Assembly: GCF_963974575.1 (NCBI RefSeq)
Contig: NZ_CAXBBQ010000007.1
Span: 166,567 to 230,566 of the forward strand
DNA length: 64,000 nt
From: Sphingosinicella sp963974575
GTDB lineage: Bacteria; Pseudomonadota; Alphaproteobacteria; Sphingomonadales; Sphingomonadaceae
Direction of reading: 5' to 3'
Shown piece by piece: positions 8,450 through 16,311 of the stretch; the stretch's first letter is position 1; the number at the start of each line of letters is the position of its first letter. Made by a program: the position numbers and the translations under genes. The notes below the pieces were generated by a model. The model had not been told where the DNA came from and made no database searches. It was given only the letters and a program-made list of their open reading frames with translations.

Positions 8450-8523
8450 TGGAGCGGGTGAAGGGAATCGAACCCTCGTCGTAAGCTTGGAAGGCTTCTG
8501 CTCTACCATTGAGCTACACCCGC
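8450..8523 (-). tRNA. tRNA-Gly(UCC)
   Basis: On the minus strand the 74-nt segment has a perfect 7-bp acceptor stem (GCGGGTG with CACCCGC), a D-arm, anticodon loop CTTCCAA with anticodon TCC, and a T-arm containing GGTTCGATTCC. The 3' CCA is encoded (8450-8452). No integrase or duplicated 3' end lies nearby, so there is no sign that it serves as an attachment site in this window. Confidence 0.96.
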
Positions 8524-8593
8524 GCCCCGAGGCTGCGCCCGCTTGCCACAAGGCGGCGGCGGAGGTCAACGTCGCGCGATGCCTGGAAACGCG

Positions 8594-8629
8594 AAAAAGG
8601 CCCTGCCGGTGTGCCGGCAAGGCCTTTTG
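8594..8629 (-). terminator. Rho-independent terminator after the small secreted-protein gene
   Basis: A near-perfect hairpin (AAGGCCTTGCCGG with CCGGCAGGGCCTT, loop CACA, read on minus) is followed by five T. It starts 15 nt after the stop at 8645, so it most likely ends that transcript. Confidence 0.8.
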
Positions 8630-8644
8630 TCATGATGCCGATGT

Positions 8645-8959
8645 TTAGTTGAAATCGCGCTGGGCGAGCAGCCGGGGGGCTTCCTCGCCGCCGACCCAGC
8701 GATCGACCGCCGCGCCTTCCCATGTGCCGGTGATGTGGCCCTTGCGCGAAACGCGCAGGTCGAACGTCTTGCCCGTGTCGGGGTTTTCGCCCTTCAGCAA
8801 AAGCACGCCGCCGGCGGTGCTGCGACCGGTCACCTCGTAGCCCGTCGGGGCATGGGTGAAATCGATGCGCGAATTATAAAAGCCATACGGTGCGGCGGCG
8901 GCCGGCGCGGATACGCCGGCGATCATGCTCGCGGCGGCCAGACCGAGAATGATCTTCAT
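8645..8959 (-). CDS. Small secreted protein of unknown function
   Basis: 104 residues. A clear signal peptide (MKIILGLAAASMIAGVSAPAAAA) precedes a mature part of about 80 residues rich in beta-type segments (YEVTGRSTAGGVLLLKG, DLRVSRKGHITGTW). No cysteine or known motif is present. The start at 8959 was chosen for the signal peptide; an ATG ten codons upstream adds only a non-signal-like extension. It is monocistronic and followed by a strong terminator. I do not recognise a family. Confidence 0.7.
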   Translation of the reverse strand: MKIILGLAAASMIAGVSAPAAAAPYGFYNSRIDFTHAPTGYEVTGRSTAGGVLLLKGENPDTGKTFDLRVSRKGHITGTWEGAAVDRWVGGEEAPRLLAQRDFN

Positions 8960-9270
8960 GATGGGTCTCCCTGCTCTGCAAACGATCAAAACCGTTCGTT
9001 TGTGCGACGCAGCATATGAAACGGACCCCCTTCGACCATCGCGACCTTGGCAACGTGGGTTTCCGGTTTTGCAACGATGCGCCTAAGCCTATGGAATGTC
9101 TCGATGCGCGGTAGGGAAAATACTGAACGGAGTTTCAACTCTTGCCAAATCTATGCTGCGTTGCAACAATGTGGCTACGATCACCGCTCGCAAAGGTGTG
9201 GAGCGGGTGGAAGCGAGAGAGGCCATGATGCGTATCCGGTTCCTCGCCGGACCGGTCGCGGCGGCGTAAC
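8960..9270. other. Intergenic region between the small secreted-protein gene and the lysR gene
   Basis: 311 bp that must contain the divergent promoters of both flanking genes. I see no open frame with a credible start and no strong hairpin. The composition is slightly more AT-rich around 9115-9185. Confidence 0.5.
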
Positions 9271-10179
9271 ATGCGTCGCCTGCCGCCGATGGGCTCACTT
9301 GAAGCGTTCGTCGCGGCCTACCGCGGCGGAACCTTGCGCGCGGCTTCAAACGAGCTCAACCTTTCCGTTTCGGCGCTCAGCCGGCGGTTGCAGTCGCTGG
9401 AGGCGCACGTCGGGCGGCCGCTGTTCGAACGGCGGCATCACGAATTGAAGCCGACACCCGAGGGCGCCCGGCTGTTCACGCAGATCGCACCGCACTTCGA
9501 TGCCATCGGCCGCGTTCTGGGTGATGTACGCTCGGATCGCGAGCGCAGTCTCGCGATCGGTGTGCCGCCGTCCTATGCGAGTGCGTGGCTGCTGCCGCGC
9601 CTCGCGCGTTTCCGTGCGCGATATCCCGATATCGCGCTGCGCTTCGATTCATCGGGCGCACCGTTCGAGAAGCTGGGCGCCAGCCTTGATGCCATCATCG
9701 TGTTTGCGGAAACCGTGCCCGAGGGCGCCGATTCCCACGAGCTGAAGCCGCAGGCGGGCTTCGCGGTCTGCGCGCCGGGTCTCGTGGCACCGGGAACGCC
9801 CGTGCGCGAGGCGCTGCGCGATCATGCTCTGCTGCTGCACGGCGGGCTTTCGAAGGTGCTGCCACTGTGGCTGCAGGCAATGGGGCTCGATGAGAACGCG
9901 ATCACGCGCACTGAACAGTATGACAGCGGCCCAATGCTGATCGCGGCGGCGGAGGCGGGGCTCGGTATCGCGCTGACGCTGGAGGATTCGGTGCGCTTCT
10001 ACGAAGGCGACGCCCGGCTCGAGCGACCGTTCGGCGAAAGCGTCGCGACGCCGTACAGCTATTGGTGGGTATCACGGAAGCCGGGTGCTTCCGACATTGC
10101 ACTGCGGCGCTTCCGAGACTGGCTTCAGGCCGAATCCGCTGCGCGGCCCGAGGTCGGCGCACTTTCCGCCACAGCCTGA
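9271..10179 (+). CDS. LysR-type transcriptional regulator (GcvA-like)
   Basis: 302 residues. N-terminal winged HTH: PPMGSLEAFVAAYRGGTLRAASNELNLSVSALSRRLQSLE, residues about 5-45, with the usual continuation to PLFERRHHELKPTPEG. The C-terminal periplasmic-binding-like effector domain follows (LAIGVPPSYASAWLLPRLARFRARYPDIALRF). The RLQSLE...GRPLFER and SYASAWLLPRL style is that of the GcvA/AmpR subgroup. No target gene is adjacent on the opposite strand within operon distance, so its regulon is unknown. Confidence 0.85.
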   Translation: MRRLPPMGSLEAFVAAYRGGTLRAASNELNLSVSALSRRLQSLEAHVGRPLFERRHHELKPTPEGARLFTQIAPHFDAIGRVLGDVRSDRERSLAIGVPPSYASAWLLPRLARFRARYPDIALRFDSSGAPFEKLGASLDAIIVFAETVPEGADSHELKPQAGFAVCAPGLVAPGTPVREALRDHALLLHGGLSKVLPLWLQAMGLDENAITRTEQYDSGPMLIAAAEAGLGIALTLEDSVRFYEGDARLERPFGESVATPYSYWWVSRKPGASDIALRRFRDWLQAESAARPEVGALSATA

Positions 10180-10199
10180 AACTCCTGTAACCCCTTGGC

Positions 10200-10340
10200 A
10201 AAGAAAAGGGCCGACCCGAAGGTCGGCCCTAATAGTAAATCCTTGGGGAGGATCGCCATTTCTGGCAGGCCCTTTGTTGCACCTGCGAAGGGGGGCTGAC
10301 CACCGCAAAGTCTGCATCGCTCGTTGCAAGAATTGCAACG
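10200..10340 (-). ncRNA. Candidate structured small RNA with a UUCG-capped terminator
   Basis: The minus strand of this gap shows a series of hairpins with no credible gene. From 5' to 3' these are CGTTGCAA-TTC-TTGCAACG (10322-10340), GCAGG...CCTGC, ATCCT-CCCCA-AGGAT with a C-rich loop, then a 10-bp GC stem closed by a CUUCGG tetraloop (10207-10230) followed by TTTTCTTT. C-rich anti-Shine-Dalgarno loops followed by a strong terminator are typical of alphaproteobacterial trans-acting sRNAs of the suhB/ar14 kind. I could not compare it with a covariance model. The opposite reading, an attenuator on the plus strand, is less likely because the T-run is on minus. Confidence 0.42.
10207..10230 (-). 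terminator. Strong intrinsic terminator hairpin
   Basis: Perfect 10-bp inverted repeat (AGGGCCGACC / GGTCGGCCCT) around a TTCG loop, followed on the minus strand by TTTTCTTT. It would end a minus-strand transcript starting in this gap, since no minus-strand protein gene precedes it. Confidence 0.7.
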
Positions 10341-10445
10341 TTGGCCGGAAATCAACTTCTGCGGGCGTCCGTTAAGATTTTCTTTACACTTTGGGCGCAC
10401 ACCGGCGCTGCGGGGGATCACGGGCTTCGACAAGGGGCGGCTCAG

Positions 10446-10838
10446 ATGATCCAGTTTTTTGCAAGGTTGCAGGGCGTACTTCCCACATGGCGCGGTGATG
10501 GCGGCAAGGCGCTCGCGGGAGGACCGGAGCGGCGCGGCGCCACGCGGTCTCTGGCGCTGTTCTGGTCGGCGCGGATGCGGACGCGGGGGTGGGCGGGGCC
10601 GGCGACCGTGGTGGAGATTTCCGCGCGCGGGATGCGGCTGCGCAGCCCCTATTACCCCGAGATCGGCGCGCGCATTGTGGTGGATTTGCCGGGTAACGCA
10701 CCGCTTGCCGGTGTCGTGCACTGGGCGGAGCACGGCCGGTTCGGGATGCAGTTCGACCGCGAGGCGGATGTCGTGACGATCCTGCGGGCACACAAGCGGG
10801 CGACGGGGCGCCACCTCGGCGTCGACGACCCGGCCTGA
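10446..10838 (+). CDS. PilZ domain protein
   Basis: 130 residues. The pattern ERRGATRSLAL ... VVEISARGMRLRSP resembles the c-di-GMP-binding RxxxR and (D/N)xSxxG signatures, though Glu replaces the usual Asp/Asn. A beta-barrel-like stretch (ARIVVDLPGN, GVVHWAEHGRFGMQFD) follows. It could be a c-di-GMP effector or a degenerate, non-binding member. The ATG at 10446 gives a normal N-terminus; a longer frame from 10341 would run into the sRNA candidate region. It is convergent with the cytochrome bd operon. Confidence 0.65.
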   Translation: MIQFFARLQGVLPTWRGDGGKALAGGPERRGATRSLALFWSARMRTRGWAGPATVVEISARGMRLRSPYYPEIGARIVVDLPGNAPLAGVVHWAEHGRFGMQFDREADVVTILRAHKRATGRHLGVDDPA

Positions 10839-10842
10839 AGGT

Positions 10843-10965
10843 TCAGCGCAGCCAGGCCTTCAGCAGCATCGCGACAACGCCGAGCGCCGCGACGCTCGCC
10901 GCCCAGATCGCCGCCATCCAGAGGAGGCGCTTCCAGAGGGGCGCATCAGTCTCAGTGGTAGCCAT
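10843..10965 (-). CDS. CydX-like small subunit of cytochrome bd oxidase (DUF2474 type)
   Basis: A 40-residue protein with one membrane helix, beginning MATTETDAPLWKRLLWM and continuing WAASVAALGVVAMLLKAWLR. Small DUF2474/CydX proteins follow cydB in many genomes and stabilise the haem groups of the oxidase. The ATG at 10965 lies inside the end of cydB (14-nt overlap), as expected for a translationally coupled subunit. It is shorter than usual gene-finder cut-offs and would be easy to miss. Confidence 0.82.
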   Translation of the reverse strand: MATTETDAPLWKRLLWMAAIWAASVAALGVVAMLLKAWLR

Positions 10966-11956
10966 GGCTGCCGACCTTGCCGCGGAACACCCAGTAAGCC
11001 CACGCGGTGTAGGCGAGGATGAGCGGCATGACGAGGACGACGCCTACGAGCATGAACACCTGGCTGCTTTCCGGCGCGGCGGCGTCCCAGATCGTGACGC
11101 TGTTCGGCACCACGTAGGGAAACATGCTGATGCCGAGACCGATGGTGCCGAGCAGGAACAGGCCCAGCGAGAGCAGGAACGGCGACCACGTCGCGCGCTT
11201 TTTCAGCGTGCGGAACAGGAAGTAGGTGGCGATGACGACGAGCAGCGGCACCTGGCTGGTGAAGAGCATGTTCGGCATTTCGAACCAGCGCTCCCAATAG
11301 TGGTGCTCGAGGAAGGGGGTCGCGAGGCTGACAGCGACCATCAGCGCCAGGGTTGCGAGCGCGGCGCGGCCCGCGAGGCGGTAGGCATGATCGAGCGCGC
11401 CGCCTTCCACCTTCACGATCAGCCACGTCGCGCCGAGCAGCGCATAGCCCGCGACGACGCCCGCGCCGGTGAGCAGGCTGTATGGGCTGAGCCAGTCGAG
11501 CCAGCCGCCTGCGTAGGCGCGGCCGTCGACCGCGATGCCCTGCAGGATCGCGCCGAGGATCATGCCCTGCGAAAAGGCCGCGACGATCGAGCCGCCGGTG
11601 AACGCCATGTCCCAGAAAGCGCGGTGAGCGGGATCGCGCCAGCGGAACTCGAAGGCGACGCCGCGGAACACGAGCCCGAGCAGCATCGCGATAATGAGCG
11701 GATAGGTCGCGGGCAGGATGATCGCGTAGGCGAGCGGAAAGGCTGCGAATAGCCCGCCGCCGCCAAGCACCAGCCACGTCTCGTTGCCGTCCCACACGGG
11801 CGCGATCGCGTTCATCGCCTGATCGCGCTCTTCGCCCTTGAAGACCGGGAACAGGATGCCGATGCCGAGATCGAACCCGTCCATTACCACATAGGCGAAG
11901 ATGCCGAAGGCGATGATGAACGCCCAGACGGTGGTGAGATCGATGTTGACGCTCAT
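10952..11956 (-). CDS. cydB: Cytochrome d ubiquinol oxidase subunit II
   Basis: 334 residues, nine predicted membrane segments. It begins MSVNIDLTTVWAFIIAFGIF and contains the family signature YVVMDGFDLGIGIL and PVWDGNETWLVLGGG. With CydA it forms the quinol-oxidising, oxygen-reducing bd complex of the inner membrane, active at low oxygen or under cyanide/NO stress. It overlaps cydA (ATGA) and the cydX-like gene. Confidence 0.96.
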   Translation of the reverse strand: MSVNIDLTTVWAFIIAFGIFAYVVMDGFDLGIGILFPVFKGEERDQAMNAIAPVWDGNETWLVLGGGGLFAAFPLAYAIILPATYPLIIAMLLGLVFRGVAFEFRWRDPAHRAFWDMAFTGGSIVAAFSQGMILGAILQGIAVDGRAYAGGWLDWLSPYSLLTGAGVVAGYALLGATWLIVKVEGGALDHAYRLAGRAALATLALMVAVSLATPFLEHHYWERWFEMPNMLFTSQVPLLVVIATYFLFRTLKKRATWSPFLLSLGLFLLGTIGLGISMFPYVVPNSVTIWDAAAPESSQVFMLVGVVLVMPLILAYTAWAYWVFRGKVGSHGYH

Positions 11957-13371
11957 TGTTCGGCCTCCATGGCGGGGGCGGGGGTGATGCCGGCTGTTCG
12001 GGTCGGGCCGGGTTCGGCCTCGACGCCTTTTTCACCGGCTTTCGGCCGGTGCGACATCAGCTTCAGAATGTACCAGGTGCCCGCGCCGAACACCGCGAAG
12101 TAGATGACGACGAAGGCGAGTAGTGAGGCGCCGACGGCAGGGGCGGCAAGCGGGGAGGCGCTGTCTGCGGTCCGCAGAAGGCCGTAGACCGTATAGGGCT
12201 GACGCCCGACCTCGGTCGTCACCCAGCCCGCGATGACGGCGACGAAGCCCGACGGCCCCATCACCATCGCTGCGCGGTGCAGCGGCGGCCAGTCGTAGAG
12301 GCGGCCTTTGAGGCGGGCGACGAGGCTCCACATGCCGATTCCCAGCATCAGCGTGCCGATGCCGACCATGATGCGGAATGCCCAGAACACGATGCCTACC
12401 GGTGGCTGCTCGTCGCGCGGCACGGTGTCGAGCCCGGCGAGCGGTGCGTTCGGATCGTGTTTCAGGATCAGCGACGACGCCTTCGGGATCGCGACCGCGT
12501 AGTCGATGCGCTGCTCTTTGCTGTTCGGGATGCCGAAGAGATAGAAAGGCGCGCCGTCCGGGTGGCTCTGATAGTGCCCCTCCATCGCCATCACCTTCAC
12601 GGGCTGGTGTTCGAGCGTGTTCAGCCCATGCATGTCGCCCGCGAAGATCTGCACGGGCGCGACGAGCGCGGCCATCCACATCGCCATTGAGAACATGATG
12701 CGTGCGTGCGGGTTCGCGCGATCTTTCAGCAGGTGCCACGCGCCGACCGCGCCCACGACGAACGCCGTGGTGAGATAGGCGGCGATCACGGTGTGGACGA
12801 GGCGGTAGGGGAAGCTGGGGTTGAAGATGATCGCCCACCAGCTTTCGCCGGGGAGAAACTGGCCGTTCTCGCCCATGATGTGACCGACCGGGGTCTGCAT
12901 CCACGAATTGACGCTGAGAATCCAGAAGGCCGAGATGAACGTGCCGATCGCGACCATCAGCGTGGCGGTGAAGTGAAGTTTCTTCCCAACCTTGTTCATG
13001 CCGAACAGCATCACGCCGAGGAAACCCGCTTCGAGGAAGAAGGCGGTGAGCACTTCATAGGCCATGAGCGGGCCGATCACCGGACCGGCCTTGTCCGAAA
13101 ACACCGACCAGTTGGTGCCGAACTGATACGACATGACGATGCCCGAGACGACGCCCATCGCGAAGGCGACCGCGAAGATCTTCAGCCAGTAGCGGAAGAG
13201 ATCGAGATAATGGTCCCGCCCGGTCTTCAGCCAAAGGCCTTCGAGCACGGCGAGGTAGCTCGCCAGCCCGATCGAGAAGGCGGGAAAGATGAAGTGGAAG
13301 CTGACCGTGAACGCGAACTGGATACGCGCCAGCAGCACGGCATCCACGGAACCGAACATTGATTCGAACAC
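11953..13371 (-). CDS. cydA: Cytochrome d ubiquinol oxidase subunit I (short Q-loop, CioA type)
   Basis: 472 residues, shorter than the roughly 520 of E. coli CydA, indicating the short Q-loop class (cyanide-insensitive oxidase, CIO). The b595/d-side His is visible at about residue 26 (SFHFIFPAFSIGLA). Other signatures are RYWLKIFAVAFAMGVVSGIV, GWVTTEVGRQPYTVYG and the second haem-ligand His region around PYRLVHTVIAAY. It is the first gene of cydA-cydB-cydX. A 196-bp divergent region separates it from the ferredoxin reductase gene. Confidence 0.95.
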   Translation of the reverse strand: MFESMFGSVDAVLLARIQFAFTVSFHFIFPAFSIGLASYLAVLEGLWLKTGRDHYLDLFRYWLKIFAVAFAMGVVSGIVMSYQFGTNWSVFSDKAGPVIGPLMAYEVLTAFFLEAGFLGVMLFGMNKVGKKLHFTATLMVAIGTFISAFWILSVNSWMQTPVGHIMGENGQFLPGESWWAIIFNPSFPYRLVHTVIAAYLTTAFVVGAVGAWHLLKDRANPHARIMFSMAMWMAALVAPVQIFAGDMHGLNTLEHQPVKVMAMEGHYQSHPDGAPFYLFGIPNSKEQRIDYAVAIPKASSLILKHDPNAPLAGLDTVPRDEQPPVGIVFWAFRIMVGIGTLMLGIGMWSLVARLKGRLYDWPPLHRAAMVMGPSGFVAVIAGWVTTEVGRQPYTVYGLLRTADSASPLAAPAVGASLLAFVVIYFAVFGAGTWYILKLMSHRPKAGEKGVEAEPGPTRTAGITPAPAMEAEQ

Positions 13372-13503
13372 AGCGGCGACTCCTTGCCGTCAGCCTATCT
13401 GTTTGACCTGGCTAGCACATTTCGGTCGGCGGTACGACCGGTGCAATGCGACGCAATGTTCCGCGACGTTCTGTCTCGCAGGCATGGGCAAGGGATGAAC
13501 ATT

Positions 13504-13518
13504 TGCAAATCATTCTCA
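13504..13518. promoter_or_regulatory. Possible Fur-type 7-1-7 box
   Basis: TGCAAAT-C-ATTCTCA lies 50 bp upstream of the ferredoxin reductase start. The ATTCTCA half matches the Fur/GATAAT-type half-site well and the other half is degenerate. Iron control of the reductase is plausible but unproved. Confidence 0.3.
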
Positions 13519-13567
13519 ATAGCGTAAAAGAACTCGCGATTCGCCAGCTTGAGATGAAAGACGATCC

Positions 13568-14383
13568 ATGAGCGACCGCGCAGCGGCAGCCCGCATCCTC
13601 GCGCCGTCCGATGCGCTGACCGTGGAAACCGTGCGTGCCGTGCGGCACTGGAACGAACACCTGTTCAGCTTCACCACCACGCGCCCTTCCAGCTTCCGCT
13701 TCCGTTCGGGCGAGTTCGTGATGATCGGCCTGCCTGGTGAGCGGCGGCCACTGCTGCGCGCATACTCGATCGCAAGTCCCGCATGGGCCGAGGAACTGGA
13801 ATTCCTGTCGATCAAGGTGCCAGACGGGCCGCTCACCGCGCAGCTTCAGCGGATCAAGCCCGGCGATCAGCTTTTCCTAGGCCGCAAGCCTACAGGAACG
13901 CTGGTTGCCGATGCGCTGCTGCCCGGGCGGCGGCTGTTCCTGCTCTCGACCGGCACGGGCCTCGCGCCATTCATGAGCCTCGTGCGGGATCCCGATATTT
14001 ACGAGCGGTTCAACCAGATCGTGCTCGTCCATTCGGTGCGGCAGGTCAGCGACCTTGCCTATCGTACCGAGCTTGAAAGCCATCTTGCCGGCGATCCCTT
14101 GGTACAGGATCAGGCGTTACTGCAGCTTTCCTATCTGCCGACCGTAACGCGCGAACGGTTCCGCACGACCGGACGCATCGACGCGCTGATCGAGGACGGC
14201 ACGCTGTTCGGCCCGCCGCTGCGAGGACCGAAGGCATTCGATCCCGAAATCGACCGTGTGATGATGTGCGGCAGCATGACGATGATCCGGTCGCTCGCCG
14301 CGCGGTTCGAATCCAGCGGTTTTGCCGAAGGATCGAACGCGGCGCCGGGCCAGTATGTGATCGAACGCGCGTTCGTTGGTTGA
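13568..14383 (+). CDS. fpr: Ferredoxin/flavodoxin-NADP+ reductase
   Basis: 271 residues. FAD-binding RAYSIAS (about residues 61-67), the NADP-binding start LLSTGTGLAPFMSLV (about 125-140) and a C-terminal CGSMTMI motif place it with the bacterial Fpr-type reductases. It moves electrons between NADPH and ferredoxin/flavodoxin and could serve the P450 and Rieske enzymes in this window, for which no reductase is encoded nearby. It stands alone, with a possible Fur box upstream. Confidence 0.88.
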   Translation: MSDRAAAARILAPSDALTVETVRAVRHWNEHLFSFTTTRPSSFRFRSGEFVMIGLPGERRPLLRAYSIASPAWAEELEFLSIKVPDGPLTAQLQRIKPGDQLFLGRKPTGTLVADALLPGRRLFLLSTGTGLAPFMSLVRDPDIYERFNQIVLVHSVRQVSDLAYRTELESHLAGDPLVQDQALLQLSYLPTVTRERFRTTGRIDALIEDGTLFGPPLRGPKAFDPEIDRVMMCGSMTMIRSLAARFESSGFAEGSNAAPGQYVIERAFVG

Positions 14384-14437
14384 AGGGAAGCGGTTTTGCG
14401 ATTCCGCCGGACGGCAAGCCGCACTAACCTTGTCGCC

Positions 14438-15121
14438 ATGATTCGACTCACAGCCCTTTGCACCGCGCTGCTTGCCGTTGCCGTCGCCATGCCTTCGCTC
14501 GCGCAGACCGAGCAGCAGACCGAGCAGCAGATCCCCGCAACGCCTCCCGAAGTGCCGCCCGCGCCGCCGCCGGTGCCGGAGAAGGTCTACGAGACCGTGC
14601 GTGTCACTATCACGACCAGCGAGGGTCCGATCGTGCTGGCGCTGGAAAAGGAACGTGCGCCGATCACGACGGCGAATTTCCTGCGCTACGTCGATCAGAA
14701 GCGGCTGGACGGCACGGCCTTCTATCGTGCGATGAAGCTTTCGGACGACGGCAGCTACGGGCTCATCCAGGGCGGCACACAGGGCAATCCCAAGAAGGTG
14801 CTGCCCAAGATCGCGCACGAACCGACGACGAAGACCGGGCTTGCGCATACCGACGGCGCGATCTCTATGGCGCGCGGCGCGCCAGGCAGCGCGGACGGCG
14901 ATTTTTTCATCACCATCGGCGCGCTCGATTCGCTGAATGCCGATCCGTCGAAAGCCGGCGACAATCTTGGCTTTGCCGTGTTCGGCCGCGTCGTCGAGGG
15001 CATGGACACGGTGCGCAAGATCATGAACGCGCCGACCTCGCCGACGCTGGGCGTAGGCGTGATGAAGGGGCAGATGATTGCCGCCCCCGTGCGCATCCTC
15101 ACCGCACGCCGTGCGCAGTAG
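14438..15121 (+). CDS. Secreted cyclophilin-type peptidyl-prolyl cis-trans isomerase
   Basis: 227 residues. Signal peptide (MIRLTALCTALLAVAVAMPSLA), a Pro/Glu/Gln-rich linker (about residues 24-50), then a cyclophilin domain with TANFLRYVD, FYRAM, IQGGTQG, ISMARG, SADGDFFITIG and FAVFGRVVEGMD. It acts as a periplasmic proline isomerase. ATG at 14438 was chosen for the signal peptide; an upstream in-frame start at 14396 is not credible. It is convergent with the branched-chain dehydrogenase operon. Confidence 0.9.
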   Translation: MIRLTALCTALLAVAVAMPSLAQTEQQTEQQIPATPPEVPPAPPPVPEKVYETVRVTITTSEGPIVLALEKERAPITTANFLRYVDQKRLDGTAFYRAMKLSDDGSYGLIQGGTQGNPKKVLPKIAHEPTTKTGLAHTDGAISMARGAPGSADGDFFITIGALDSLNADPSKAGDNLGFAVFGRVVEGMDTVRKIMNAPTSPTLGVGVMKGQMIAAPVRILTARRAQ

Positions 15122-15123
15122 AC

Positions 15124-16305
15124 TCAGCGCGCCAGCAGCAGCGTCGGGGACTCGAGAAGTGCCTTCACCTCGCCGATGAAGCGCGCCGCGTCGTATCCGT
15201 CCACCACGCGGTGGTCGAACGATGAGGACACATTCATCATCTTGCGGATTTCGATGCTGCCGTTCCGCACGACCGGACGCTCGACGAGCCGGTTCGGGCC
15301 GATAATCGCGACCTCCGGATGATTGATGACCGGCGTTGTCGCGATGCCGCCGAGCGTACCAAGGCTGGTGATCGTGATCGTGGAGCCTGAGAGTTCGTCG
15401 CGCTTCGCTGTGCCATCGCGCGCGGCGGCGGCGAGGCGTGCGATCTCTTCGGCGAGTTCCCACAGGCCGAGGTCCTGCGCGTTTCGAACGACGGGCACGA
15501 TGAGGCCGTTGTCGGTCTGTGTCGCGATGCCCGCATGGACAGGCGTATAGCGGCGGACGATTCCGGCCTCGTCATCGTAGGTCGCGTTGATCTGGGGGAA
15601 CTGCGGCAGTACGCGAACGAGCGCCTGGATGAAGAACGGCAATAACGTGAGCTTCGGCCGTTCGTTTCCATAACGCGCGTTGAGTTCGGCGCGCGCGGCT
15701 TCGAGCGCGGTGAGATCGATCTCCTCGACATAGGCGAAATGCGGGATGCGCCGCGCGGAGATTTCCATTTTCTCCGCGATCTTGCGGCGCAGGCCGACGA
15801 GTTTCGTCTCGGTGAATTCACCAGCGGCGGGCGCAGCCGGTTTCTGCGCCGCGGCAAGGTGTGCTTCGAAATCGGGGCGGCGAATGCGGCCATAAGGGCC
15901 GGAGCCTTTCACGTCTTCGAGTTGCACGCCGGACTGCTTCGCAAGGCGGCGCACTAGCGGCGAGGCCTTGGGACGCTGTGCGGCGGGCGCATGTGCGGGG
16001 GGCGGTGTTTCGACCGGTGTTGGAACGGGCGCTGCTTCCTCGACGGGTTCGGCAGGTGCTTCGCCTTCCAGTGCGAATTCAACAAGCGCCGAGCCGATCT
16101 GCCGAAGCTGCCCCTCTTCGCCGTGGATCGCGACCACGGTGCCGGAGACGGGCGAGGTAAGTTCCACGGTCGCCTTGTCGGTCATCACGTCGGCGAGCGG
16201 CTGGTCCTCGGCGACCGCATCGCCGGGTTTCACGTACCACTGGACGAGTTCGGCTTCGGCAATGCCCTCGCCGATGTCGGGCAGTTTGAAGACGTAGTTC
16301 GCCAT
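15124..16305 (-). CDS. bkdB: Branched-chain 2-oxoacid dehydrogenase E2 (lipoamide acyltransferase)
   Basis: 393 residues. One N-terminal lipoyl domain with lipoyl-lysine Lys44 in DKATVELTSP, a Pro/Ala linker (about 85-110), a peripheral-subunit binding domain (ASPLVRRLAKQSGVQLEDVKGSG), and a catalytic domain with the DHRVVDG active site near residue 365. It passes acyl groups from E1 to CoA. It follows E1beta by 6 nt. No E3 (dihydrolipoamide dehydrogenase) gene is in the window, so E3 must be shared. Confidence 0.93.
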   Translation of the reverse strand: MANYVFKLPDIGEGIAEAELVQWYVKPGDAVAEDQPLADVMTDKATVELTSPVSGTVVAIHGEEGQLRQIGSALVEFALEGEAPAEPVEEAAPVPTPVETPPPAHAPAAQRPKASPLVRRLAKQSGVQLEDVKGSGPYGRIRRPDFEAHLAAAQKPAAPAAGEFTETKLVGLRRKIAEKMEISARRIPHFAYVEEIDLTALEAARAELNARYGNERPKLTLLPFFIQALVRVLPQFPQINATYDDEAGIVRRYTPVHAGIATQTDNGLIVPVVRNAQDLGLWELAEEIARLAAAARDGTAKRDELSGSTITITSLGTLGGIATTPVINHPEVAIIGPNRLVERPVVRNGSIEIRKMMNVSSSFDHRVVDGYDAARFIGEVKALLESPTLLLAR

Positions 16306-16311
16306 CGCGCC

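Noticed and set aside
8450..8523. tRNA-Gly as an integration site
   Set aside because: No integrase and no repeat of the tRNA 3' end were seen nearby.
10125..10814. Minus-strand frame of 229 codons across the sRNA candidate and PilZ gene
   Set aside because: It overlaps the PilZ gene and contains the terminator hairpin; the text has no protein character.
14117..15463. Long minus-strand open frame of 448 codons opposite the reductase and isomerase genes
   Set aside because: Its translation is Arg-rich, low in normal motifs and fully antisense to two clear protein families; typical of GC-rich DNA.
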